Of a stretch of 64,000 nucleotides of DNA, positions 18,135 through 26,617 are shown piece by piece. The stretch is from positions 248,001 to 312,000 of the forward strand of contig CBDAMQ010000032.1 in the NCBI GenBank assembly GCA_965197275.1. The letters run 5' to 3'. A model generated the notes under the pieces. It saw only the letters and a list, made by a program, of their open reading frames with translations, was not told the origin of the DNA and did not search any database. A program made the position numbers and the translations under genes. This DNA comes from DASCOT01 sp965197275. GTDB lineage: Bacteria > Acidobacteriota > UBA890 > WLXD01. Position 1 is the first letter of the stretch; every line of letters starts with the position of its first letter.

Positions 18135-18563
18135 ATGAGCAACGACCAGAGGCGAGCGGTGAGAGACGCGGAAAGGCGCTTCGGTGACGAGCGCTTCGAT
18201 AACCGGATCCTGGCGGTTTTCGTCGCCCTCGCACTCCTGACCCTGCTAGCCGCGGCGCCGCCCACCGGGCATCTGCGCCTGACGGGCAGCGCCCCGGAAA
18301 AGGACGCAGTCCTCGAGGCGTCGCCTACCGAGGTGCGCCTCTGGTTTTCGCTGGCGCCGGAGATGGCGGTTAGTCGCATCAGCTTGAGCTGTCACGAGAC
18401 CGAGGAGCTAGGCGACCTACAGGCCGGTGACGACAATGCGCTCTATGTCGAGGTTCTGGGAGATCTCGAGCCCGGCGACCACGTCATCGCTTGGCGAACC
18501 TCGAGTGGCGATGGCCACCCGATCCGCGGCACGATTCCGTTCAGCACGCCCTCGGCTCGCTGA
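18135..18563 (+). CDS. CopC-like copper-binding domain protein
   Basis: About 142 residues. One transmembrane or signal-anchor segment (ILAVFVALALLTLLAAA, about 25-41) is followed by a CopC/YobA-type beta-sandwich: HLRLTGSAPEKDAVLEASP, VRLWFS and the conserved C-terminal YxWRTxSxDGHPxxGxxxF pattern (WRTSSGDGHPIRGTIPFS). CopC proteins bind copper in the periplasm. The usual N-terminal His of the mature protein is seen in TGHLRL. Following a multicopper oxidase and amidohydrolase, it supports a copper-related locus. It starts at ATG 18135 with only a weak ribosome-binding site. Confidence 0.8.
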   Translation: MSNDQRRAVRDAERRFGDERFDNRILAVFVALALLTLLAAAPPTGHLRLTGSAPEKDAVLEASPTEVRLWFSLAPEMAVSRISLSCHETEELGDLQAGDDNALYVEVLGDLEPGDHVIAWRTSSGDGHPIRGTIPFSTPSAR

Positions 18564-18664
18564 GGAATCGCCGTACCTCTCGTCGCAGTCGACACAGCTG
18601 CACGCCAGCCCGGATCTGGAATACACTGACCTCACGATCCCTTTGCACCAACCGTGAGGCACCC

Positions 18665-19561
18665 GTGAATAATCGTCGTTCCCGTGTCGCCGCCCTCGCC
18701 GTCGTATTCGTTGTCGCTTTCTCCGTCGTTGCCCCGGCGCCCGTCCAGGCACAAGACAAGGTGCGGGTTGCGGTGATGAACTTCTACAACAACAGCAGCT
18801 GGAGCTTCTGGGGCGGACGCCTCGGAGAGGCCGCGGCTGACGAGCTGGCGACCCAGCTGGTGAAGTCCGGCAGGTTCTCGGTGATCGAGCGAAGGGAGAT
18901 CCAAGCGGTTCTCGGCGAGCAGGACTTCGGTGCTAGCGGTCGCGTCAACGCCTCGACCGCAGCGGAGATGGGCAAGGTCCTCGGTGCCCAGCTCATGGTG
19001 ACGGGCTCCATCACGCAGTTCTCGGTGGAGAGCATGCGTGCCGGGATCGGTGGCATCGGCGGGCGGTTTACCGAGGCCGAGAGCATTGTGGATGTGCGCG
19101 TGGTGAACACGGTGACCAGCGAGATCCTCGTCGTCGCCGAGGGCAAGGGAAAGAAACGCCTCGGCGGCATCCAGATCAACAGCGCCAGCTTCGAGCAGAA
19201 CTTCGATGAGGGACTGGCTCAGGAAGCACTCCGCCCGGCGATCGAGGAGGCGGTGGAGCAGATCGCCGATCAGTCCGGCAGCTTCGCGGGACTGAGGCCG
19301 GTGATGCCGCCGGCGACGATCGTCGGCAACCGTGGCGACGACTACTACATCGATCGCGGCGACAACTTCGGTGTCACCGTGGGGCAGCAATTCGCCGTCA
19401 TGCGCGTCGTGGACGAGATCAAGGACGCACAGGGCAACGTGCTCGACCGCATCACGGATCGCGTCGGCCTTCTCGAGGTCACGCGGGTTCTCGGCCAATC
19501 GGCGATATGCCGGCTGGTTGACGGTGCTGCAGCCGAGGGCGATTCGGTTACCGCGCAGTAG
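18665..19561 (+). CDS. CsgG-family secreted protein
   Basis: 298 residues with a signal peptide ending near PVQAQ. The mature part matches the CsgG/curli-assembly fold: VRVAVMNFYNNSS, ELATQLVKSGRFSVIERREIQAVLGEQ, AAEMGKVLGAQLMVTGSIT and a strand VDVRVVNTVTSEIL. No lipobox Cys is visible, so unlike curli CsgG it is probably soluble or differently anchored. The C-terminal 90 residues (FGVTVGQQFAVMRVVDEI) resemble the small beta domain found after many such proteins. The start is GTG 18665 with GAGG upstream. No CsgA, CsgB or CsgE neighbour is seen, so a curli role is not supported. Confidence 0.8.
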   Translation: MNNRRSRVAALAVVFVVAFSVVAPAPVQAQDKVRVAVMNFYNNSSWSFWGGRLGEAAADELATQLVKSGRFSVIERREIQAVLGEQDFGASGRVNASTAAEMGKVLGAQLMVTGSITQFSVESMRAGIGGIGGRFTEAESIVDVRVVNTVTSEILVVAEGKGKKRLGGIQINSASFEQNFDEGLAQEALRPAIEEAVEQIADQSGSFAGLRPVMPPATIVGNRGDDYYIDRGDNFGVTVGQQFAVMRVVDEIKDAQGNVLDRITDRVGLLEVTRVLGQSAICRLVDGAAAEGDSVTAQ

Positions 19562-19629
19562 ACGAAACCGACGATCGCTCTGTCGACGGCGGTCGGGAGG
19601 CGAGTGCTCCTGCAAACGTCCCCGTACTC

Positions 19630-20610
19630 ATGATCAGCATCGTGCGCAGTCGACTCGTCGTCGCCTCGCTTCTGGCGGGCTGCGTCGGTCTCTCGTGCGC
19701 CAACGTCCGGGTCGCCGAGCCGCCGACAGGAGGCCCAAGCGGCGCCCGCCCGTCATTCCGAGCGCGGGAGCCCGTCCGCGTCGTCATCATGTGCGCAGTC
19801 GAGTCGGAGCTCGACAAGCTCCTGGCGGCGGCGCGTATCGACGACACGCGGGAGTTCGCTGGGCGGACGCACTACGTCGGCAATCTAGAGGGGCACTCGG
19901 TAGTGTTGTTTCTCGGCGGCGTCAGCCTGGTCAATGCCGCCGCCGCCACCCAGGCTGTCATCGATCACTTCGACGTCGGAGCGATCATTTTCTCGGGCAT
20001 CGCCGGCGGTGCGAACCCGGGATTGAACATCGGTGACGTGACCGTTGCCGCCCGCTGGGGTCAGCACCAGGAGATGGTGTTCGCGCGTCAGACGGCCGAT
20101 GGCTGGGATACCGGTGGCCGCGCCGGCGAGTTCGCCAACTTCGGCATGATGTTCCCGCGCGGGCAGCTCATGCCCGGGGAACGGATCGGCTCGCGGAGCG
20201 GCGAGCGGCAATTCTGGTTCGAGGTGGACGAGCGTATGCTGGCGCGTGCCCGGCGGCTCGCCGGCGATCTCGAACTGGCCCGCTGCGTCGACTCGGGCGA
20301 GTGCCTCGACGAGACGCCCCGTCTCGTGGTGGGCGGCAACGGTGTGTCCGGCCCCACGTTTCTCGACAACACCGAGTTCCGCGAGTGGATATGGGACGCG
20401 TTCGCGGCGGATGCGGTCGACATGGAGACCGCCGCCGTGGCGCAGGTGGCAGCGATCAACGGCGTGCGGTTTCTAGCCTTCCGCTCGTTGTCAGACCTCG
20501 CCGGAGGCGGGCCGGGCGGCAATCAGATTCGTACCTTCGGGCGCCTGGCCGCGGACAACTCTGCCGCTGTCTTGCTGCGCTTCCTGCATGACTGGCGCGG
20601 CGTCGACTAG
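19630..20610 (+). CDS. exported phosphorylase-superfamily nucleosidase (MTA/SAH nucleosidase-like)
   Basis: 326 residues. An N-terminal lipoprotein-like signal (VASLLAGCVGLSC) precedes a PNP_UDP_1 domain from about residue 48: VRVVIMCAVESEL (Glu position of the substrate site), LFLGGVSLVNAAAATQ, FSGIAGGANPGLNIGDV, VDMETAAVAQVA (ribose-binding Glu) and FLAFRSLSDLAGG (general-acid Asp). The family cleaves N-glycosidic bonds of methylthioadenosine, S-adenosylhomocysteine or nucleosides. The bacterial housekeeping enzyme is cytosolic and about 230 residues, so export and an extra N-terminus are unusual. It may salvage nucleosides outside the inner membrane (inference). Confidence 0.8.
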   Translation: MISIVRSRLVVASLLAGCVGLSCANVRVAEPPTGGPSGARPSFRAREPVRVVIMCAVESELDKLLAAARIDDTREFAGRTHYVGNLEGHSVVLFLGGVSLVNAAAATQAVIDHFDVGAIIFSGIAGGANPGLNIGDVTVAARWGQHQEMVFARQTADGWDTGGRAGEFANFGMMFPRGQLMPGERIGSRSGERQFWFEVDERMLARARRLAGDLELARCVDSGECLDETPRLVVGGNGVSGPTFLDNTEFREWIWDAFAADAVDMETAAVAQVAAINGVRFLAFRSLSDLAGGGPGGNQIRTFGRLAADNSAAVLLRFLHDWRGVD

Positions 20611-20671
20611 TGGATGGCCGGCCGCCGGCCGCTGTCACAGCAGGCCACGAGGGCCACTAGGGTTCCTGGCG

Positions 20672-21841
20672 ATGTCAACGCCCGTCGAGATGGGTTTGCT
20701 GGTGCTCGCCGCCGTGAGCTGTATCGCCTGGACGATCTTCGCAATCGACATCGTGCGCGGCCGGGCCGCGATGAGCTTCGTACGCGATATGCCGGTGCCG
20801 GATGCGGAGGCGCTGGCCGCCCTACCGCGCGTCAGCATCATCGTGCCGGCCCGCAACGAGGCCACCACGGTTGGTCCTGCGCTGCGCTCGGTGCTGAACC
20901 TGGACTACGCCAATCTGGAAATCATCGCCGTGAACGACAGGTCGGACGACGCCACCGGCAGCGTGCTCGACGAAATCGCGGTGTCAGATCCGCGCCTGAG
21001 CGTCATCCAGATCGACGCGTTGCCAGCCGGTTGGCTGGGGAAGAACCACGCCCTGCAACGTGGGGCAGAAGTCGCGTCGGGGGAGTTGCTGCTGTTCACC
21101 GACGCCGACGTCGTCTTCGACTCGACCGTGCTGAGCCGGGTCGTTAGCTATGCAGTGGCTCGGGGCTACGATCACCTGACAATGCCAGCAGACGTCAAGG
21201 TGACGAGCGCGGCTTTGGAGCTGTTCGTCTCGGCCTTCGCGCTGGTGTTCAACGGCTACTTCCGGCCCTGGCGCGTCAGCGACCCGAGGAGCTCTGCGGC
21301 GGTGGGCTTTGGCAGCTTCAACCTGGTCCACCGGGCGGCCTACGAGCGTGCCGGTACGCATGCTGCTCTGGCCATGGACCCGCTCGACGACGTACGACTC
21401 GCCGCCAACCTGAAGGCCAGCGGAGCGTCAGCGCACTGCACCGTCGCCGGGAGCTTTCTGAATGTCGAGTGGTATCCGAGCCTGGCGGCGGCGTTCCGCG
21501 GGCTCGAGAAGAACACGCTGGGAGCAGTGAACTACTCGGTGCTGTTGCTTGCCGCCGGTGGCCTGGCGCAGGTCGTGATGGTTGTGTGGCCGTTCGCTGC
21601 CGCCGTGATGACCGCCGGCGCCATCCGTTGGCTCAACGTCGTCATTGTCGGGATCATCGCGTCCATCCAGATCGGCATGCTGAGGGAGACCAGGCTACGG
21701 CTGTGGACCGTCCCGCTGTTGCCGCTTGGCGTGCTGCTCACCCAGGTGTGCTTCGCCAGGGCGGCGGCACTGGCGCTGTGGCGCGGCGGGATCTACTGGC
21801 GGGGCACCTTCTACCGGCTGGATGATCTGAAGCGCGGTTGA
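20672..21841 (+). CDS. family 2 glycosyltransferase, membrane-bound
   Basis: 389 residues. One N-terminal transmembrane segment, a GT-A domain (VSIIVPARNEATTVGPALRS, VNDRSDDATG, then the metal-binding LFTDADV) and three or so C-terminal transmembrane segments. This layout resembles HpnB-like and CrtQ-type transferases that glycosylate lipids or carotenoids; the acceptor is unknown. The ATG at 20672 is chosen because the sugar-nucleotide domain and first membrane helix follow directly; the longer frame upstream has no signal. It is the last plus-strand gene before a convergent neighbour. Confidence 0.8.
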   Translation: MSTPVEMGLLVLAAVSCIAWTIFAIDIVRGRAAMSFVRDMPVPDAEALAALPRVSIIVPARNEATTVGPALRSVLNLDYANLEIIAVNDRSDDATGSVLDEIAVSDPRLSVIQIDALPAGWLGKNHALQRGAEVASGELLLFTDADVVFDSTVLSRVVSYAVARGYDHLTMPADVKVTSAALELFVSAFALVFNGYFRPWRVSDPRSSAAVGFGSFNLVHRAAYERAGTHAALAMDPLDDVRLAANLKASGASAHCTVAGSFLNVEWYPSLAAAFRGLEKNTLGAVNYSVLLLAAGGLAQVVMVVWPFAAAVMTAGAIRWLNVVIVGIIASIQIGMLRETRLRLWTVPLLPLGVLLTQVCFARAAALALWRGGIYWRGTFYRLDDLKRG

Positions 21842-21849
21842 ACGCCCTG

Positions 21850-21877
21850 GCTGGCGATGTCAGACCTGACCGCCAGC
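21850..21877. terminator. strong hairpin between convergent genes
   Basis: GCTGGCG (21850-21856) pairs with CGCCAGC (21871-21877) and GTCAG (21859-21863) with CTGAC (21866-21870), leaving a two-base bulge. It lies 9 bases after the glycosyltransferase stop and 55 bases from the end of the convergent gene. There is no T-run, so it may act as a stabilising stem or a Rho-independent-like bidirectional stop. Confidence 0.45.
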
Positions 21878-21931
21878 TGTTCGCTGAACGCCCCGGCCAT
21901 CAGGCGTTAGAGACGCGGGGTCGTAGCACCC

Positions 21932-23989
21932 TCACTCCGGTCCGGCCGCACCAGCTGCGGCATCCGGCTTCAGGCGCACCGCCCACAGACCGGAGTTGTT
22001 GTCGGCGAAGAAGATGTTTCCCTTGTGGGTCATCGCGCCCCAGGTGCGGCGGGCGTTGGGCTTGAACCCTCGTGGATCGTCGGCGAGGAAGTAGCCGATC
22101 TCGCGTCCCTGACGATACAGGTCGCCCAATAGCTCGCCGGAGATATCGACGACTCGCAGCCCGGCGTTATAGTACGCGACATAGAGCGTGTCGCCGTCGA
22201 CCCAGAAGTTGTGGGTGCCGCCGTACGGCACCTGGTATCGAGCTACCTCGCGCGGATCGGTCAGATCGTCGAACTCGATGAAATGGATCCAACCCGCTGC
22301 CTGTACCGGTGGGCCCTCGAATCGATCCAGGCCCATCGGGTTGCGGTCCGCCGGAAAGGCCTCGTCGCCGGCGATGACGTAGAACTTGCCGGTCGACTCG
22401 CTCTTGAACGGCCAGGCGGCGTGGTTCCAGCCGCTCGGGTACGCGTAGCGCCCCATTTCCACCGGGCTGGTGGGAGATCCGCCCATGCCGCCACCGCCGA
22501 CGTCGACGAGAACCACGCCGTCGTCCCAGTTCGACGATACGGCGACGCCGTCGATCACCCAGACGTCGTGAATTGATCGGCCCGGCGAATCGAGCTCGAA
22601 CCTGCCGACGCGATACGGATTGCGCGGGTCCTCGATGTTGAGGATGTCGTAACGCCGACCGCTTGATAGTGCGTAGAGATGCTCGTCGTGGATGTACACG
22701 TTGTGCACGCCGCCGGTCATCTGGTCGTCGTAGCGCGACAGCACCTTGACCCCGTCGCGCGGGCTCGAGACGTCGAGGATCACCAGCCCGTTCCGGCGGT
22801 TCGAGGCGCCCTCACGACTGATCACGGCGATGCTCCCGTCTTCCGACACCTTGACGTCGTTGACCGTGCGGGCATCGACCTTGACCATGTCGATGAGCTG
22901 GATGTTGCGGGGATCGGTTACGTCCCATATATAGGCGTGCCCGGCGGCGCCCCAGGTTCCAGTGATCGCGTAGTCGCGGCTATCGGGCGCTTCCCAGACC
23001 CACAGGTCGGAGGTCTTCCGATCGGCGACGCGACCGTGCCCGACGAGCTCGATCTCGCGTTGCACCCCGCGGTCGGTTGCCACGACCGTCGTTGACGCCC
23101 AGTGCTGCCCCGCCGTTGCCAGGATGGTGTACTCGCCGGGCAGATCGGCTACGAAGCGGCCGTCGCCGGTCACCAGACCGGAGGGCGGCTCGCCGATCCC
23201 GTACTGATCGGTGCGGGCGCGGAGCGCATACACGACCGGCATTTCAGGGACGGGGTCGCCGTCGGCGGAGAGCGGGGTGGCGTCGACATGCACCACATCG
23301 CCGGTGCGCACTTCGCTAGCGCTCGAGGTCAGGCGCACGGAAGTCGTCGGGTCATCAGCGACCGTCAGCTCGAAGCGGCCGCTCACCTCCTCGGCCCGGG
23401 CGGTGATCACCGCGGTGCCGCGACCGACGAGCCGGAGCGACCCGACGTGGTCGATCTCGACGACCGAGGGGTCGCTGCTTTCGAGCCCCGGAGCGATGTC
23501 CGTACGCGCGGCGCCCGAAACGTCAACCATCTCGAACTCGGGATGCACGATCGTTCCGGCGTAGTAGCGACCCGGCATGGCGGCGAACGCAACCGACGCC
23601 AGCGGCGGCACCGGCACGTGTACCTCGGCAACGGCGCGCAGCGCATCGTCGTCGCGGCGCGGATCGGCGTCCGGCGAGCTCGGGACGATCGCGATTACCT
23701 CGACGTCGCCCGGCTTGTACGCCTCGATCGTGCCGGCCGGATTGACGCCGACGCTGCGTCGCGAGCGGGATAGATAGACCACCTGGATGTCGTCCAGCAC
23801 GTTGCCGTCGCTGTCGCGGACCACGGCCGTCAGGCTTGCAGTGCTCCCGACCTCGAGGGTGACGCGGTCCGGGCTGATCTCGATGCTCGCCGGCGCCGGC
23901 GGAGTTTCTTGATGGTTGGCCTGTGTGAGTGCGGTCAACGAGAGGAGCGAGACCGTCACCAAGGTAACGATGCATGCCGTGCGATTCAT
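21932..23989 (-). CDS. exported Ig-like/LVIVD-repeat beta-propeller protein
   Basis: 685 residues from ATG 23989, preceded by GGAAAAG. After a signal peptide come Ig-like (BIG2-type) segments: IEISPDRVTLEVGSTASLT, PSVVEIDHVGSLRLVGRGTA and VRLTSSASEV. The C-terminal half is a propeller of LVIVD-type repeats (DVTDPRNIQLIDMVKV, LVILDVSSPRDGVKVLSRY, DILNIEDPRNPYRVGRFEL, LRVVDISGELL). Such proteins are exported and probably structural or binding; no catalytic residues are known. It is transcribed away from the DUF5916 gene, from which a 257-base intergenic region separates it. Confidence 0.8.
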   Translation of the reverse strand: MNRTACIVTLVTVSLLSLTALTQANHQETPPAPASIEISPDRVTLEVGSTASLTAVVRDSDGNVLDDIQVVYLSRSRRSVGVNPAGTIEAYKPGDVEVIAIVPSSPDADPRRDDDALRAVAEVHVPVPPLASVAFAAMPGRYYAGTIVHPEFEMVDVSGAARTDIAPGLESSDPSVVEIDHVGSLRLVGRGTAVITARAEEVSGRFELTVADDPTTSVRLTSSASEVRTGDVVHVDATPLSADGDPVPEMPVVYALRARTDQYGIGEPPSGLVTGDGRFVADLPGEYTILATAGQHWASTTVVATDRGVQREIELVGHGRVADRKTSDLWVWEAPDSRDYAITGTWGAAGHAYIWDVTDPRNIQLIDMVKVDARTVNDVKVSEDGSIAVISREGASNRRNGLVILDVSSPRDGVKVLSRYDDQMTGGVHNVYIHDEHLYALSSGRRYDILNIEDPRNPYRVGRFELDSPGRSIHDVWVIDGVAVSSNWDDGVVLVDVGGGGMGGSPTSPVEMGRYAYPSGWNHAAWPFKSESTGKFYVIAGDEAFPADRNPMGLDRFEGPPVQAAGWIHFIEFDDLTDPREVARYQVPYGGTHNFWVDGDTLYVAYYNAGLRVVDISGELLGDLYRQGREIGYFLADDPRGFKPNARRTWGAMTHKGNIFFADNNSGLWAVRLKPDAAAGAAGPE

Positions 23990-24246
23990 CAGCTTTTCCA
24001 GGTTGGGCGGAGGAGACGATCGGTACATAGACTCTGCCACGACCACGCGTCGAAGTCGCGACCGTGCGCGAACGACCCCGATGCCTGCCGTCGCTGGCGT
24101 AAAGAAGTGTCAGCAGCGCGCGAAGAACCCGCGAGGTGGTCGTTTTCGCGTTGTTGCGACGCCTGCGGATCGCTACAGTTGGAGCGAGCGCTCGGGCGCC
24201 AGTTCCTGCTCGCCGTAGGCGCTCTTTCCAGAGGCCGTGAAGACAC
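23990..24246. other. divergent promoter region
   Basis: 257 bases between the divergently read LVIVD-repeat and DUF5916 genes. It must carry both promoters. No clear palindromic operator was recognised. No gene fits. Confidence 0.4.
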
Positions 24247-26586
24247 TTGACTACTATCTCCAGGCCGGACTACGGCCTCCGGCACGCGCTGCGAACGCTC
24301 GCAGGCGCCGCTCTGACCGCGGCGGTGACGCTGTCGGCTGTGCCGACCGAGGCCTCCGCCGGTCCGCAGGAGCGCGCCCAGCAACAACGTGATGAGGCTG
24401 CGCAGGAGCTGCGCGAGGCGCTCGAAGCGGCGGCTGCTGACCCGGCGGCGATCGCGTCGGAGCGCGCGCCCACGCCGGCGGAAGAAACCGAGATTGGCCC
24501 GGGCGGCAAGCGCATGGCGGCGACCGAGGCACCGGCACCGCCTCGTATCGACGGGCAGGTCGACGACGACGTCTGGAGGTTGGCGGAGGTCGTCACGGAC
24601 TTCCTGCAACGCGAGCCTGTCGAGGCAGGAGTCCCGTCCCAGCGTACCGAGGTCCGGATTCTCTTCGACGATGACTACTTGTATCTCGGCTTCGTCATGT
24701 ACGACGACGAGCCGGGCCGCATTGTGGCGACCGATCTACGGCGCGACAGTCGCCTGGAGACCGACGACACCATCGCCGTGCTCCTGGATACCTTCCATGA
24801 TCACCGCAACGGCTTCCTGTTCCGCGTCAACGCTCTGGGAACGAAATACGACGCCACGTTGCAGGGCGAGCGCAACCTCAACTCGCAGTGGGACGAGAAG
24901 TGGGAGGCGGCTGCGCGGGTCACGCCCAAGGGGTGGGAGGCGGAGATGCAGATCCCGTTCAAGGCACTGCGCTTCGATGCCGGGGCGCATGTATGGGGCA
25001 TCGACTTCAAGCGCGAGATCCGTCGCACCAACGAGGAGGTCAACTGGAGCAACTACCGGCGCGGCTTCGACTTCCGAAACATCTCCCAGGGTGGCCATCT
25101 GCTCGGTCTCCGAAGCCTGAAGCTCAGCGGCCGTTATCGATTGAAGCCGTACGCTACCGGCGCCTACACGGCGCTCGATGCCTCGGGCTCGCCGTTCACC
25201 GAGGGCACTGGCGATTTCGGTATCGAGGACTTCAAGGTACAGATCTCCCCCAATCTGACTGCGGATCTCACCGTCAACACCGACTTCGCACAGGTGGAGG
25301 ACGACCAGGAGCGCGTCAACCTGACGCGCTTCCCCCTCTTTTTCCCCGAGCGGCGAGAGTTCTTCCTGGAAGGGTCGGACAAGTTCGCGTTCGGCAGCGG
25401 CGGAGAACGGGGACATGGCGGGTCGGACACCCTGCTGTATCACTCGCGCAACATCGGATTGTTCGACGGGACGCCTGTGACCATGCGGTACGGTGCCAAG
25501 TTGACCGGCAAGATGGGAAACACGAGCATCGGTTTCATCAACGCGCAGACGGGCAGCAACGCCGAGCTCGGCTACATCGGCCGTAACCACTCGACGTTGC
25601 GGCTCAAGCAGGACATCCTCGAGCGTTCCTCGGTGGGGGTAATCCTCACCAACGTCCAGGGCGGCGGGGCGCACAATCGCGTCGGCGGGGTCGATGCCAG
25701 CTTCCGATTCTTCGATCACATGAGCGTGCGCGGTTACGTCGCCCAGGCACGCGACTCGCAAGTCGGGACGACGAAATACGTCGGGGCGTTCGACGCCGGC
25801 TGGGACAGCGATCTTTGGAGCGCCCAGGCGAGTTACGCGTACGTCGATCCGGACTTCGTCACCGATATGGGCTTTATCCGTCGCCATGACATGATTCGCC
25901 AGGCGTATCGGCTGGGCTGGAAGCCTCGACCGAGCTGGTCGTGGATGCGCCAGATGATGGTCTTCGCCAACGTCGAGTACACCACCGACACTGCCGGAAA
26001 CCTGGAGACGCGCGAGAACACCTTGTGGACTCGTTATCAGCTCGAGTCGGGAGACTCCGCGAGCATCATGGTGCAGCGGAGCTTCGAGCGCATTCGCACC
26101 CCGTTCGAGGTGTCGGATCAGGCGGAGATTGGAGTCGGGGACTACAGCACCAATGAGTGGCGAGTGTCGTTCGAGACCTACCGGGCGCGGCGGCTCAGCG
26201 GTCGCGTGAATACCAGCGGCGGCGGTTTCTTCGACGGCACGCGGCGCTCCTACGGTGGTAGCCTGACGATGCGCTTCAACGAGAAGCTGTCGTTGTCGCC
26301 ACGATACGACTTTAACCACATTCAGCTGCCGGCCGACGCTTTCGATACCCATGTGGCGAGCATGCGGGCGTCTTACAACTTCAGTGAGCGCTGGCTGACG
26401 AGCGCGCTGGTGCAGTACAACAGCATCGCCGATAGGCTGTCGATCTTTGCGCGCCTGAACTTCATCCACCGGACTGGTCACGACCTGTTTCTGGTCTACA
26501 AGTCGACCGTACGCTACGATCCGGAGTTCTACGGCTTGATGGATCAGGCACTGATCGCCAAGATGACGCGGTCGTTCGACTTCTAG
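24247..26586 (+). CDS. DUF5916 outer-membrane-type protein with CBM9-like N-terminal domain
   Basis: 779 residues. A signal peptide (about 1-38) and an Ala/Glu-rich coil precede a CBM9-like domain (APPRIDGQVDDDVWRLAEVV, VRILFDDDYLYLGFVMYD, about 98-250). A DUF5916 barrel-like region follows (LFFPERREFFLEGSDKFAFG, RNIGLFDGTPVTMRYGAKLTGKMG) and ends in beta-strands with a terminal Phe (MTRSFDF), typical of outer-membrane barrels. Such genes are abundant in Acidobacteriota, Gemmatimonadota and Bacteroidota and often sit near exported peptidases; the function is unknown. The start is a TTG at 24247, with AGAGG some distance upstream; no ATG lies near. Confidence 0.8.
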   Translation: MTTISRPDYGLRHALRTLAGAALTAAVTLSAVPTEASAGPQERAQQQRDEAAQELREALEAAAADPAAIASERAPTPAEETEIGPGGKRMAATEAPAPPRIDGQVDDDVWRLAEVVTDFLQREPVEAGVPSQRTEVRILFDDDYLYLGFVMYDDEPGRIVATDLRRDSRLETDDTIAVLLDTFHDHRNGFLFRVNALGTKYDATLQGERNLNSQWDEKWEAAARVTPKGWEAEMQIPFKALRFDAGAHVWGIDFKREIRRTNEEVNWSNYRRGFDFRNISQGGHLLGLRSLKLSGRYRLKPYATGAYTALDASGSPFTEGTGDFGIEDFKVQISPNLTADLTVNTDFAQVEDDQERVNLTRFPLFFPERREFFLEGSDKFAFGSGGERGHGGSDTLLYHSRNIGLFDGTPVTMRYGAKLTGKMGNTSIGFINAQTGSNAELGYIGRNHSTLRLKQDILERSSVGVILTNVQGGGAHNRVGGVDASFRFFDHMSVRGYVAQARDSQVGTTKYVGAFDAGWDSDLWSAQASYAYVDPDFVTDMGFIRRHDMIRQAYRLGWKPRPSWSWMRQMMVFANVEYTTDTAGNLETRENTLWTRYQLESGDSASIMVQRSFERIRTPFEVSDQAEIGVGDYSTNEWRVSFETYRARRLSGRVNTSGGGFFDGTRRSYGGSLTMRFNEKLSLSPRYDFNHIQLPADAFDTHVASMRASYNFSERWLTSALVQYNSIADRLSIFARLNFIHRTGHDLFLVYKSTVRYDPEFYGLMDQALIAKMTRSFDF

Positions 26587-26617
26587 CCGCGTCCAAGCTA
26601 CCCGCGAGCCCGCTCAT

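Noticed and set aside
18665..19561. Curli operon centred on the CsgG-like gene
   Set aside because: No CsgA, CsgB, CsgE or CsgF-like gene is adjacent, and the protein lacks a lipobox.
24736..26481. A 581-residue open frame on the minus strand opposite the DUF5916 gene
   Set aside because: High GC makes long antisense frames common. It lacks domains, signal peptide and ribosome-binding site, while the plus strand has clear family motifs throughout.
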